Assembly: GCA_963693035.2 (NCBI GenBank)
Contig: CAXMMQ010000003.1
Span: 1-64,000, forward strand
DNA length: 64,000 nt
Reading direction: 5' to 3'
From: Lichenicoccus sp963693035
GTDB lineage: Bacteria; Pseudomonadota; Alphaproteobacteria; Acetobacterales; Acetobacteraceae
The notes below the pieces were generated by a model that was not told the origin of the DNA, did not search any database, and saw nothing but the letters and a program-made list of their open reading frames with translations. The position numbers and the translations under genes are program-made. This document shows positions 17,040 to 25,634 of the stretch, in pieces (position 1 is the first letter of the stretch; each line of letters begins with the position of its first letter).

Positions 17040-17434
17040 TTTAATCATTCCAGTATTTTGTTTGCGTAGGCTGGCACGCGTCGTGAAAACACTGTTAGGG
17101 GACCACAGTTTGCTTCTCAAGGTATATTTTTGTGAATCGATAGTTACTCCGATTGTCCATTTTTAAAGACATGGCCGGCGGCTTAGACGACGTTGTTATT
17201 GCCCGTCAATAGTTTCTTATTTCAAAATAACGCTCTATGCCGGCACGCCCGGATCCGTCGCGTTGCGGGGCGCGAGCCTCCAGCAGGCGAGGTCTCTGTC
17301 TCTACACGCGGAAGATGCAGCGCGCCGCTGCCCACGTGCCATATGGCACTATCGCGTGAGATCGATTTCCAGTGCGATTGCACAGTATTACGCGGCCATG
17401 GATCAATAAAGCCTGCCGTCCGGTAAGCAGAGCC
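17040..17434. other. A+T-rich intergenic region upstream of the RTX gene
   Basis: About 395 bases between the RTX gene and the end of the RND operon, both on the minus strand. The stretch 17040-17235 is strikingly A+T-rich for this genome. It contains a 6-bp inverted repeat with a 2-base spacer, TTATTT CA AAATAA (17217-17230). A smaller repeat, GTGC GATT GCAC, is at 17372-17383. The RTX promoter must lie here. The A+T-rich pocket could be a binding site for an H-NS/MucR-type silencer or a mark of acquired DNA; neither is proven. No gene or RNA is visible. Confidence 0.5.
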
Positions 17435-20400
17435 CTACTCCGCAACTCCTGCCACCGCACGGGACCGGCGGCCACGCAAGCGCAACCGGTCGAGGACGAG
17501 ATAGACCACCGGGGTGGTGAACAGCGTCAGCGCCTGGCTGACGATCAGGCCGCCGACGATGGAGATGCCGAGCGGCTGGCGCAGCTCGCTACCCTCGCCG
17601 AAACTGAAGCAGAGCGGCAACGCCCCGAGCAGTGCCGCGAACGTCGTCATCATGATCGGCCGGAAGCGCATCACCGCGGCATGGAAGATCGCCTCACGGC
17701 TTTCCATCCCGTCCTCGCGCTCGGCGGCGAGCGCGAAGTCGATCATCAGGATAGCGTTCTTCTTGACGATGCCGATCAGCAGGATCATGCCGATCAGCGC
17801 GATGATGGTGAACGGGATGCCGAACAGCATCAGCGCCAGCACCGCGCCGACCCCCGCCGACGGGATCGTCGACAGGATGGTCAGCGGATGGATGAAGCTC
17901 TCGTAGAGCACGCCGAGCACGATGTAGATCGCGGTCAGCGCCGCCAGCACCAGGATCGGCTCGGATTTCAGCGATTGCTGGTAGGTCAGCGCGGTGCCGG
18001 CAAAGCCGACGGCGAGATCGACCGGCAGCCGGATGGACTTCACCGCCTGCTGGATCTCGCTGGTGGCGTCGCTGAGCGACTTGCCGGGCGCGAGATTGAA
18101 CGAGATCGTCGTTGCCACGTACTCGCTCTGGTGGTTGACCGCGAGCGGCGTGTGGTCGGCGATCGAGTGCGCCACCGCCGAGAGCGGGATCATCGTCTCG
18201 GCTGCGGTCGCCACCGCCGACCCGGATGACGAACTGCTGTTGCCGGTGCTGGTGAGCGACGCCTGCGCCGCGGTGCGCACCGCATTGTTCGCCGCCGTGC
18301 TGGTGCCGTTGGCGGTGCCGGTGCTGGCGGTGCTGCTGCTGGCGCTGGTGGTGCCGGCCGCCAGCGAAACGACGTTGTTCGAGACCACAGCGCCGCTATT
18401 GGAAGACGACGCGTAGTTCGACGACAGCGACGCCGACACCGGCGCCACCGACGCAACCGAGGCGACCGTGATCCCGGTGGCGCTCCCGGCGGTCACCGAG
18501 CCCGCGGCCAGCGCGGTGGTGGCCGACCCGCTCGCCTGCGCGCCCGACGTGCTGATCCAGATCTGCTTGAGGATCGACGGGCGCTGCCAGTATTGCGGCG
18601 CCACCTCCATGATTACGTGGTACTGGTTCTCGGCGTCGTAGATGGTCGAGACCGAGCGCTGCCCGAACGCGTCGTACAGCGTGTTGTCGACCTGGTACAT
18701 GGTCAGGCCGAGCCGGGACGCAGTGTCGCGATCGACCACCACGTTGGTCTCCAGTCCGCCCTGCTGCTGGTCGGAACTGACGTCGGCGAGCACCCGGCTC
18801 TTCTGCAGCGCAGCCAGCAGCTTCGGGCCCCACAGGTTCACCTCGTCGGCATTGTCGCCGAGCAGCGTGTATTGATACGCCGCATTGCTCTGCCGGCCCC
18901 CGACCCGGATATCCTGCACCGCCTGCATGTACAGCCTGCCGCCCGGCACGTGGCCGAGCTCGCGCCGCAGCCGCGCCAGCACCTGCGGCATGCGGTCGCG
19001 CTGGCTCAGCGGCTTGAGCGAGACATAGACGCTGGCGGTGTTGGTCTGCGCCGAGGCACCGCCGCTGCCCGCCCCGGTGGTGCCGACGACGTCCTGCACC
19101 GCCGGATCGTGCTGCACGATCGACATCATCTGGGTGAACTTCTTGCTCATCAGCTGGAACGAGATGCTCTGGTCGGCCTGCAGCGAGCCCATCAACCGGC
19201 CGGTATCCTGGTCCGGGAAAAACCCCTTCGGAATGATCACCAGCAGCCACACATTGAGCGCCACCGTGCCCGCCAGCAGCAGCAGCACCAGCGCGCCATG
19301 ATCCAGCGCCAACGCGAGCAGGCGCGCATAGCCGTCCTGCACGCGCTGGAACAGGCTGCGGCGCCGCAGCCCGAGCATGCCGCCATCCGCGCGCCCCTGC
19401 TCCGGACGCAGGAACAGCGCGCACATCATCGGCGTGGTGGTCAGCGAGATCAGCATCGACACCAGGATCGCGATCGACAGCGTGACCGCGAACTCGCGGA
19501 ACAGCCGCCCGACGATGCCGCCCATCAGCAAAATCGGCAGGAACACCGCGATCAACGACAGCGTGATCGACACCACGGTGAAGCCCACGTCGCGCGCCCC
19601 CACCAGCGCCGCCTGCACCCGAGGCATGCCGTCCTCGAGATGCCGGGAGATGTTCTCCAGCACCACGATCGCATCGTCCACCACGAAGCCGGTGGCAATC
19701 GTCAGCGCCATCAGCGACAGGTTGTCCAGCGAGTAGCCGAACAGATACATCAACCCGAACGTCCCGATGATAGAGACCGGCACCGCGATCGCCGGGATCA
19801 GGGTGGCGCGGCCGTGGCCCAGGAACACGTAGACCACGCCGATCACCAGCAGCACCGCGATCACCAGCGTGCGCTGCGTATCGGCGAGCGACGCCCGGAT
19901 CGTGGTCGAGCGGTCGATCGCAAAGGTGATGTCGAGATCGCGCGGCAGCGCCGCCTGCAGCTTCGGCACCGCGGCCCGCACGCCGTCGATGGTCGAAATG
20001 ATGTTCGCACCCGGCTCGCGGAAGATGATCACCAGCACCGCCGGCTTGCCGTTCGCCAGCCCCAGGTTGCGCAGGTCCTGCACGGAATCCTGCAGCTGCG
20101 CCACGTCCGACAGCCGCACCGCATCGCCGTTGCGGTACGCCACCACCAGCGGGGTATAATCCACCGCATGGTTGGACTGGTCGTTGTCGGTGATCTGCCA
20201 GCGATGGCCGCCGAGGTCGATGCTGCCCTTTGGCGTATTGGCGTTGGTGTTGGACAGCGCCGAGCGGATATCCTCGAGCCCGATCCCGTAATGGAACAGC
20301 GCCAGCGGATCGAGCTCGACACGTACCGCCGGCAGCGCCGCCCCGCCGATCACCACCTCGCCGACACCCGAGAGCTGCGACAATTGCTGCTGCATCACCG

Positions 20401-20878
20401 TGCTGGCCGCGTCGTACATCTGGCCGCGGGTCAGCGTCCTGGACGTCAGCGCCAGGATCAGCACCGGCGCATCGGCCGGGTTGACCTTGCGATAGGTCGG
20501 CTGCGACAGCAGGTTGGTCGGCAGGTCGGCCTGCGCCGCGTTGATCCCGGCCTGCACGTCGCGCGCCGCGCCGTTGATGTCGCGATTGAGCCCGAACTGC
20601 AGCGTGATGCGCGCCTGCCCGGTCTGGCTCTGCGACGTCATCTCGGTCACATCGGCGATCTGCCCGAGATGCCGCTCCAGCGGCGCCGCCAGGCTGGTCG
20701 CCACCACCTCCGGACTGGCGCCCGGAAGCTGCGCCTGCACCATGATGGTCGGAAAGTCGATCTGCGGCAGCGGCGAGACCGGCAGTTTGCTGTAGCCGAG
20801 GATGCCGGCCAATGCGATCGCGATGGTCAGCAGCGTTGTGGCGACCGGGCGCGAAATGAAGGGGGCGGAGATGTTCAC
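17435..20878 (-). CDS. mdtC: MdtC-like RND multidrug efflux pump with low-complexity insertion
   Basis: RND inner-membrane drug/proton antiporter. The 1147-residue protein is taken from GTG 20878, giving MNISAPFISRPVATTLLTIA, the usual RND N-terminus; an open frame back to 20989 would overlap the mdtB stop. TM4 has the proton-relay Asp pair in ATGFVVDDAIVVLENI. RND proteins are about 1025-1050 residues. The excess lies in the second periplasmic loop, where about 115 residues of Ser, Ala, Thr, Gly and Val (plus-strand 18196-18553) sit between ILKQIWIS and ETMIPLSAVA. The flanking pump sequence is normal, so this is an in-frame insertion. Third gene of an mdtABC-like operon on the minus strand. 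No outer-membrane TolC-type gene is nearby. MdtC symbol rests on order and on pairing with a second RND gene. Confidence 0.85.
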   Translation of the reverse strand: MNISAPFISRPVATTLLTIAIALAGILGYSKLPVSPLPQIDFPTIMVQAQLPGASPEVVATSLAAPLERHLGQIADVTEMTSQSQTGQARITLQFGLNRDINGAARDVQAGINAAQADLPTNLLSQPTYRKVNPADAPVLILALTSRTLTRGQMYDAASTVMQQQLSQLSGVGEVVIGGAALPAVRVELDPLALFHYGIGLEDIRSALSNTNANTPKGSIDLGGHRWQITDNDQSNHAVDYTPLVVAYRNGDAVRLSDVAQLQDSVQDLRNLGLANGKPAVLVIIFREPGANIISTIDGVRAAVPKLQAALPRDLDITFAIDRSTTIRASLADTQRTLVIAVLLVIGVVYVFLGHGRATLIPAIAVPVSIIGTFGLMYLFGYSLDNLSLMALTIATGFVVDDAIVVLENISRHLEDGMPRVQAALVGARDVGFTVVSITLSLIAVFLPILLMGGIVGRLFREFAVTLSIAILVSMLISLTTTPMMCALFLRPEQGRADGGMLGLRRRSLFQRVQDGYARLLALALDHGALVLLLLAGTVALNVWLLVIIPKGFFPDQDTGRLMGSLQADQSISFQLMSKKFTQMMSIVQHDPAVQDVVGTTGAGSGGASAQTNTASVYVSLKPLSQRDRMPQVLARLRRELGHVPGGRLYMQAVQDIRVGGRQSNAAYQYTLLGDNADEVNLWGPKLLAALQKSRVLADVSSDQQQGGLETNVVVDRDTASRLGLTMYQVDNTLYDAFGQRSVSTIYDAENQYHVIMEVAPQYWQRPSILKQIWISTSGAQASGSATTALAAGSVTAGSATGITVASVASVAPVSASLSSNYASSSNSGAVVSNNVVSLAAGTTSASSSTASTGTANGTSTAANNAVRTAAQASLTSTGNSSSSSGSAVATAAETMIPLSAVAHSIADHTPLAVNHQSEYVATTISFNLAPGKSLSDATSEIQQAVKSIRLPVDLAVGFAGTALTYQQSLKSEPILVLAALTAIYIVLGVLYESFIHPLTILSTIPSAGVGAVLALMLFGIPFTIIALIGMILLIGIVKKNAILMIDFALAAEREDGMESREAIFHAAVMRFRPIMMTTFAALLGALPLCFSFGEGSELRQPLGISIVGGLIVSQALTLFTTPVVYLVLDRLRLRGRRSRAVAGVAE

Positions 20879-20942
20879 GTCAAGGCAAGGGCGCTGCCCT
20901 CGACCCGCTGAAGCCGCAGGCCCCGGACCCCGATACCGACTG

Positions 20943-23900
20943 TCATCCCGCCGGTGCCTCGCCGGTGTTGCGGTTGGCGTGCATGCCAAACAGCCGGACT
21001 CCGATGCGATCCACCAAGAGATAGATCACCGGGGTGGTGAACAGGGTCAGCAACTGGCTCGCCAGCAGGCCGCCGACGATGCAGATGCCTAAAGGCCGGC
21101 GGAGTTCGGAGCCGGCGCCGGTCGCCAGCATCAGCGGCATGGCGCCGAACATGGCGGCCAGCGTGGTCATCAGGATCGGCCGGAACCGCAGCAGGCAGGC
21201 CTGGTGGATGGCATCGCGCGGCGATCGGCCCTCCACCCGCTCGGCCTCCAGCGCGAAGTCAATGATCATGATCGCGTTCTTCTTCACGATGCCGATGAGC
21301 AGGATGATGCCGATGATGCCGATGATGTCGAGATCGTAGCCGCCAAGGCGCAGGAACAGCAGCGCCCCGACGCCGGCCGACGGCAGCGTGGACAGGATGG
21401 TGAGCGGGTGCAGGAAGCTCTCGTACAGCACGCCGAGCACGATATAGACCGCGACCACCGCGGCCAGGATCAGCAGCAGCTCGTTGCCGAGCGATTTCTG
21501 GAACGCCGACAGCGCGCCCTGGTAGGCGGTGGAGAAGCTCGCCGGCAGCCCGATATCCGACTTCGCCTGCTCGATGGCGGCGACGACCTTGTCGAGCGAG
21601 GCGCCATCCGCGAGGTTGAACGAGATCGAGATGGTCGGGAATTGCCCGAGATGCTCGATCTGCAGCGGCCCGTTGGTCTCCGACAGGCTGACCACCGCGC
21701 CGAGCGGCACCTGGCCGCCGCCGACGCCACCGGTGGTGGTCGAGGTTGAGGACGGCAGGTAGATCGCCGAAATGGCCCCACGCAGGCTGCGCAGGTCGCG
21801 CATGTCGGCGTTCAGGATCACCCGATACTGGTTGGACTGCGTGTACAGCGTGGACGCGATGCGCTGCCCGAAGGCGTCGTACAGCGCGTTGTCGATTGAG
21901 GCAGGCGTGATGCCGAAGCGGGCCGCAGTCTGCCGGTCGATGGTCATCTGCAACTGCCGGCCGTTGTTCGACAGGTCGCTCGACACGTCGCGGAACAGCG
22001 GATTCTTCGCAAGCTGGTCCACCAGGCGCGGCGCCCATTGGGTGAACAGCGCGCCGTTCGGGTTCTCCAGGAAGAACAGGTACTGCGCGCGCCCGACGGT
22101 GCTGTCGATGGTCAGGTTCTGCACCGGCTGCAGCGCCACCGAGATCCCGGCGAGCGATCCGGTCTCCCGGTTCAACCGGCTGATGATCTGCGTGGCGGTC
22201 GCGGTGCGCTGCCCGAAGGGCTTGAGCGTGATCAGCATGCGGCCGCTGTTCAGCATCTTGTCGGTGCCGTCGACGCCGATGAACGACGACAGGTTCACCA
22301 CGTCGGGATCGCGGAGGATCACGCCGGCGAGGCGCTGCTGCTGCTCCGCCATCGCCGCGAACGAGATGTCCTGGGCGGCCACCGTGACCCCCTGGATCGC
22401 GCCGGTATCCTGCTCAGGAAAGAAGCCCTTCGGGATCTCGATATATTGGATGACCGTCAATAAGAGTGTCGCGGTGGCAACCACCAGGGTCAGGCCCTGG
22501 TGGTTCAGCACCCAGCCGAGGGCGCGGTCGTAGCGGCCGATCACCCAGTCGAAGCCGCGCTCTGCGGCGAGGTCGAGGCGGTTGCGACTGCTCTCGGGAC
22601 GATGACGCACCAGCAGCGCACACAGCATCGGCACCAGGGTGAGCGACACCACGGCGGAAAGGATGATGGTGGTGGCCAGCGTGATCGCGAATTCGTGGAA
22701 CAGCCGCCCGACCACGTCGCCCATGAACAGCAGCGGGATCAGCACCGCAATCAGCGAGACCGTGAGCGAGATGATGGTGAAGCCGATCTCGCTCGAGCCC
22801 TTGAGCGCCGCCTCCAGCGGCGTCTCGCCGGCTTCCACATAGCGGGCGATGTTCTCGATCATGACGATGGCGTCGTCGACCACGAAGCCGGTGGCAATCG
22901 TCAGCGACATCAGCGACAGCGTGTCGAGCGAGAAGCCGAACAGGTACATGCCGGCGAGCGTGCCGACCAGCGAGAGCGGCACCGACAGGCTCGGGATCAG
23001 CGTCGCCGGCAGGTTGCGAAGAAACGCGAAGATCACCAGCACCACGAGCACCACCGCCATCCCGAGCTCGAACTCGACGTCGCGGACCGAGGCACGGATC
23101 GTCGTGGTCTGGTCCGACAGCACCTGGATATCGAGCGCGCTGGGCAGCGAGAGCTTCAGCTTCGGCAGCAGCGCCTGCACCTCGCCGACCACGGCGATCA
23201 CGTTCGAGCCCGGCTGGCGCTGGATGTTGATGATGATCGCGGGCGTCTTGTCGGCCCAGGCGGCAAGCTCGGTGTTCTCGGCGCCCTCGATCACCGAGGC
23301 GACGTCGGACAGCCGCACCGGCCCGTTGTTCTTGTAGGCGACGATCAGGCAGCGGTATTCCTCGGCACTCTGCAACTGGTCGTTGTTGTTGATCGTGCTG
23401 TCCTGCGACGGGCCGTCGAAACTGCCCTTCGGCAGGTCGGTGTTCTGGTTGGTGATGTCGGTGCGTATGTCGTCGATCGCGATGCCGAACGAGGCGAGCG
23501 CCCGCGGATTGACCCTGATCTGCACCGCCGGGCGTTCGCCGCCGGCCAAGGAGACCTGGCCGACGCCCCCGAGCTGCGAGAGCTTCTGCGCGACGCGGAC
23601 GTCGGCAAGGTCCTCGAGCTGGGTCAGCGACAAGGTTTTGGACGTGACCGCCAGCGTCATCACCGGCGTGTCGGCGGGGTTGATCTTGGCATAGACCGGC
23701 GGCGCCGGCAGGCCGGTCGGCAACAGGCTGGTGGCCGCGTTGATCGCCGCCTGCACCTCCTGCTCGGCGACGTCGAGCGACAGGTCGAGGCTGAACTGCA
23801 GGGTGATCACCGAGGCGCCGGCCGAGCTGCTCGAGCTCATCTGGTCGAGGCCCGGCATCTCGCCGAACTGCCGCTCGAGCGGCGCCGTCACCGCGGTGGT

Positions 23901-24077
23901 CATCACGTCGGGGCTGGCGCCCGGGTAGAAGGTGGAGACCTGGATGGTCGGGTAGTCCACCTGCGGCAGCGCCGAGACCGGCAGGAACTGGTAGCCGACG
24001 ATCCCGATCAGCAGGATCGCCACCATCAGCAGCGTGGTGCCGACCGGCCGCAGGATGAACAGGCGCGACGGACTCAT
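20943..24077 (-). CDS. mdtB: MdtB-like RND multidrug efflux pump
   Basis: A 1044-residue RND pump starting MSPSRLFILRPVGTTLLMVA. The N-terminal transmembrane helix is followed by the porter domain (QVDYPTIQVSTFYPGASPD). TM4 carries ATGFVVDDAIVMIENIARYV with the two Asp needed for proton coupling, and the second RND half ends with GIVKKNAIMIIDFAL and GGLLASQLLTLFTTPV. Length is ordinary and no insertion is present, unlike its partner. In E. coli MdtB and MdtC form a heterotrimer fed by MdtA, and the same gene order here suggests the same assembly. It lies 21 bases after mdtA and 64 bases before the mdtC start. Confidence 0.92.
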   Translation of the reverse strand: MSPSRLFILRPVGTTLLMVAILLIGIVGYQFLPVSALPQVDYPTIQVSTFYPGASPDVMTTAVTAPLERQFGEMPGLDQMSSSSSAGASVITLQFSLDLSLDVAEQEVQAAINAATSLLPTGLPAPPVYAKINPADTPVMTLAVTSKTLSLTQLEDLADVRVAQKLSQLGGVGQVSLAGGERPAVQIRVNPRALASFGIAIDDIRTDITNQNTDLPKGSFDGPSQDSTINNNDQLQSAEEYRCLIVAYKNNGPVRLSDVASVIEGAENTELAAWADKTPAIIINIQRQPGSNVIAVVGEVQALLPKLKLSLPSALDIQVLSDQTTTIRASVRDVEFELGMAVVLVVLVIFAFLRNLPATLIPSLSVPLSLVGTLAGMYLFGFSLDTLSLMSLTIATGFVVDDAIVMIENIARYVEAGETPLEAALKGSSEIGFTIISLTVSLIAVLIPLLFMGDVVGRLFHEFAITLATTIILSAVVSLTLVPMLCALLVRHRPESSRNRLDLAAERGFDWVIGRYDRALGWVLNHQGLTLVVATATLLLTVIQYIEIPKGFFPEQDTGAIQGVTVAAQDISFAAMAEQQQRLAGVILRDPDVVNLSSFIGVDGTDKMLNSGRMLITLKPFGQRTATATQIISRLNRETGSLAGISVALQPVQNLTIDSTVGRAQYLFFLENPNGALFTQWAPRLVDQLAKNPLFRDVSSDLSNNGRQLQMTIDRQTAARFGITPASIDNALYDAFGQRIASTLYTQSNQYRVILNADMRDLRSLRGAISAIYLPSSTSTTTGGVGGGQVPLGAVVSLSETNGPLQIEHLGQFPTISISFNLADGASLDKVVAAIEQAKSDIGLPASFSTAYQGALSAFQKSLGNELLLILAAVVAVYIVLGVLYESFLHPLTILSTLPSAGVGALLFLRLGGYDLDIIGIIGIILLIGIVKKNAIMIIDFALEAERVEGRSPRDAIHQACLLRFRPILMTTLAAMFGAMPLMLATGAGSELRRPLGICIVGGLLASQLLTLFTTPVIYLLVDRIGVRLFGMHANRNTGEAPAG

Positions 24078-24098
24078 GCCAGACGCCTTCCAGACCGC

Positions 24099-25472
24099 CT
24101 ACTGGCCACCCGGCGCCTGGGCATTCGGACTGGCATCCGTGGCGGCCGGCTTCCTGTGGTGCCCGTGCTGGCCGGGCACCTTGGGCGTCGCCGGCGCCGG
24201 CTCCTGGCCGGGCGGTGCGCCCGGGCCCGGATTCACACTCGATGACGGGTTTGAGCTGTCGGCCGTGACACGCACCTTCGCGCCGTCGCGCAGCCGGTCG
24301 GCGCCATCGACCACCACCATGTCGCCGGCCTTGAGCCCGGACAGGATCTGCACGCGGTCCTCGCTGGTGACGCCGGTCTTGACCACCGTCACGCCCACAG
24401 TCTTGTCCGGCTTGATCTGATAGACGAAATCGCCTGGGGCGCCGTGCTGGATGGCGGCGACCGGCGCCACCACCACGTCGTTCAGCGTGTCCACCAGCAG
24501 CTCGGCATTGACGAACTCGTTCGGGAACAGCGCCTGGTCGGTATTCGGGAAGTTGGCGCGCAGCTTGACCGTGCCGGTGGTGGTGTCGACCTCGTTATCG
24601 ACGCTGTCCAGCATGCCGGTGGCGATAGCCGTCTGGTCGGTCCGGTTGAAGGCGGTAACCGACAGGGTCCGGCCGGCCCGGAGCTGCCGCCAGACCGCGG
24701 CGAGATCGTCCTCCGGCAGCACGAAGATCACCGAGATCGGCTGCAACTGGGTCAGCACCACCAGCCCGGTGGTGCTCGTGGTCTGCACATAGTTGCCGGG
24801 ATCCACCAGCCGCAGGCCGACCCGGCCGGTCACGGGTGCGACGATATGGCAGTAGAGCAGGTTCACCTGCGCGGTCGCCAGGATGCCCTGGTCGGCCAGC
24901 ACGGTGCCGCGATCCTGCTCGACCAGATATTCCTGGTCCGCCTCCTGCTGCATCGCGATGCTGTGCTGGGCCAGCAGCAGCTTGTAGCGCGCCAGATCCG
25001 AGATCGCCTGGTGCAGCAGGCCGGTATCGTGCGCCAGCGTACCCTGGTCCTGCTCGACCGCCGCCTGATAGGGGCGCGGGTCGATCTGGGCCAGGAAGTC
25101 GCCCTTCTGCACGATCTGACCCTCGTGGAAGCCGACCGACAACAACTGCCCGTTGATCTGCGTTTGCACGGTGATGGTGGCCAGCGGTGTGACCGTGCCG
25201 AGGCCCGACAGGGTGACCGGCAACGCACCGGTCGCGACGGTGGCGGCGCCGACCGGCTGCCCCGCGGCGGCGGCGGCGTGCCCAGCCGGCGGCGCCGAGG
25301 CATTGCGGCCGACCGCGAACCACCAGACCAGGATCGCGGACAGCAGCAGCCCCGCCGCCACCAGCACCGGCCCGAGCCAGCCGGACTTGTGCACGGGCGG
25401 CCGATCCAGCAGTCCCGTGCTGCTCCGTCTTGCCGGGTCCGCGCGTTCCACCGGTCCTGCCTGCTTGTCCAT
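24099..25472 (-). CDS. mdtA: MdtA-like periplasmic adaptor (membrane fusion protein) of the RND pump
   Basis: Links the inner-membrane pump to an outer-membrane channel. The 457-residue protein starts at ATG 25472 (a TTG one codon earlier is possible). One membrane anchor lies at about 32-53 (WLGPVLVAAGLLLSAILVWW). The lipoyl/barrel-sandwich half follows (TVQTQINGQLLSVGFHEGQ; KGDFLAQIDPRPYQAAVEQD), then an alpha-hairpin, the second half-motif (YCHIVAPVTGRVGLRLVDPG) and the beta-barrel (LPEDDLAAVWRQLRAG). The C-terminal tail is rich in Pro, Ser and Gly with His, a disordered periplasmic extension. First gene of the operon. The ATPase-free trio lacks its own outer-membrane factor in the window. 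Confidence 0.93.
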   Translation of the reverse strand: MDKQAGPVERADPARRSSTGLLDRPPVHKSGWLGPVLVAAGLLLSAILVWWFAVGRNASAPPAGHAAAAAGQPVGAATVATGALPVTLSGLGTVTPLATITVQTQINGQLLSVGFHEGQIVQKGDFLAQIDPRPYQAAVEQDQGTLAHDTGLLHQAISDLARYKLLLAQHSIAMQQEADQEYLVEQDRGTVLADQGILATAQVNLLYCHIVAPVTGRVGLRLVDPGNYVQTTSTTGLVVLTQLQPISVIFVLPEDDLAAVWRQLRAGRTLSVTAFNRTDQTAIATGMLDSVDNEVDTTTGTVKLRANFPNTDQALFPNEFVNAELLVDTLNDVVVAPVAAIQHGAPGDFVYQIKPDKTVGVTVVKTGVTSEDRVQILSGLKAGDMVVVDGADRLRDGAKVRVTADSSNPSSSVNPGPGAPPGQEPAPATPKVPGQHGHHRKPAATDASPNAQAPGGQ

Positions 25473-25634
25473 CAACCGGTCCGACCGTCCCTCTGCCTTG
25501 GGCTTGTCTAACCCATGCCGCAGGCCCGGTCGCGGTTGCCGGTCCAGCGGCGCGACATAAGCGGCAAGACGCCGCTGGATGCACGTTGCAGGTTGTATCG
25601 CCTCACGTGTTTCGCCGGGCGGCGGACGGCGCGA

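Noticed and set aside
18593..20911. Plus-strand open frame of about 770 codons over the mdtC-like gene
   Set aside because: His/Arg-rich antisense translation; the minus-strand RND protein is unambiguous.
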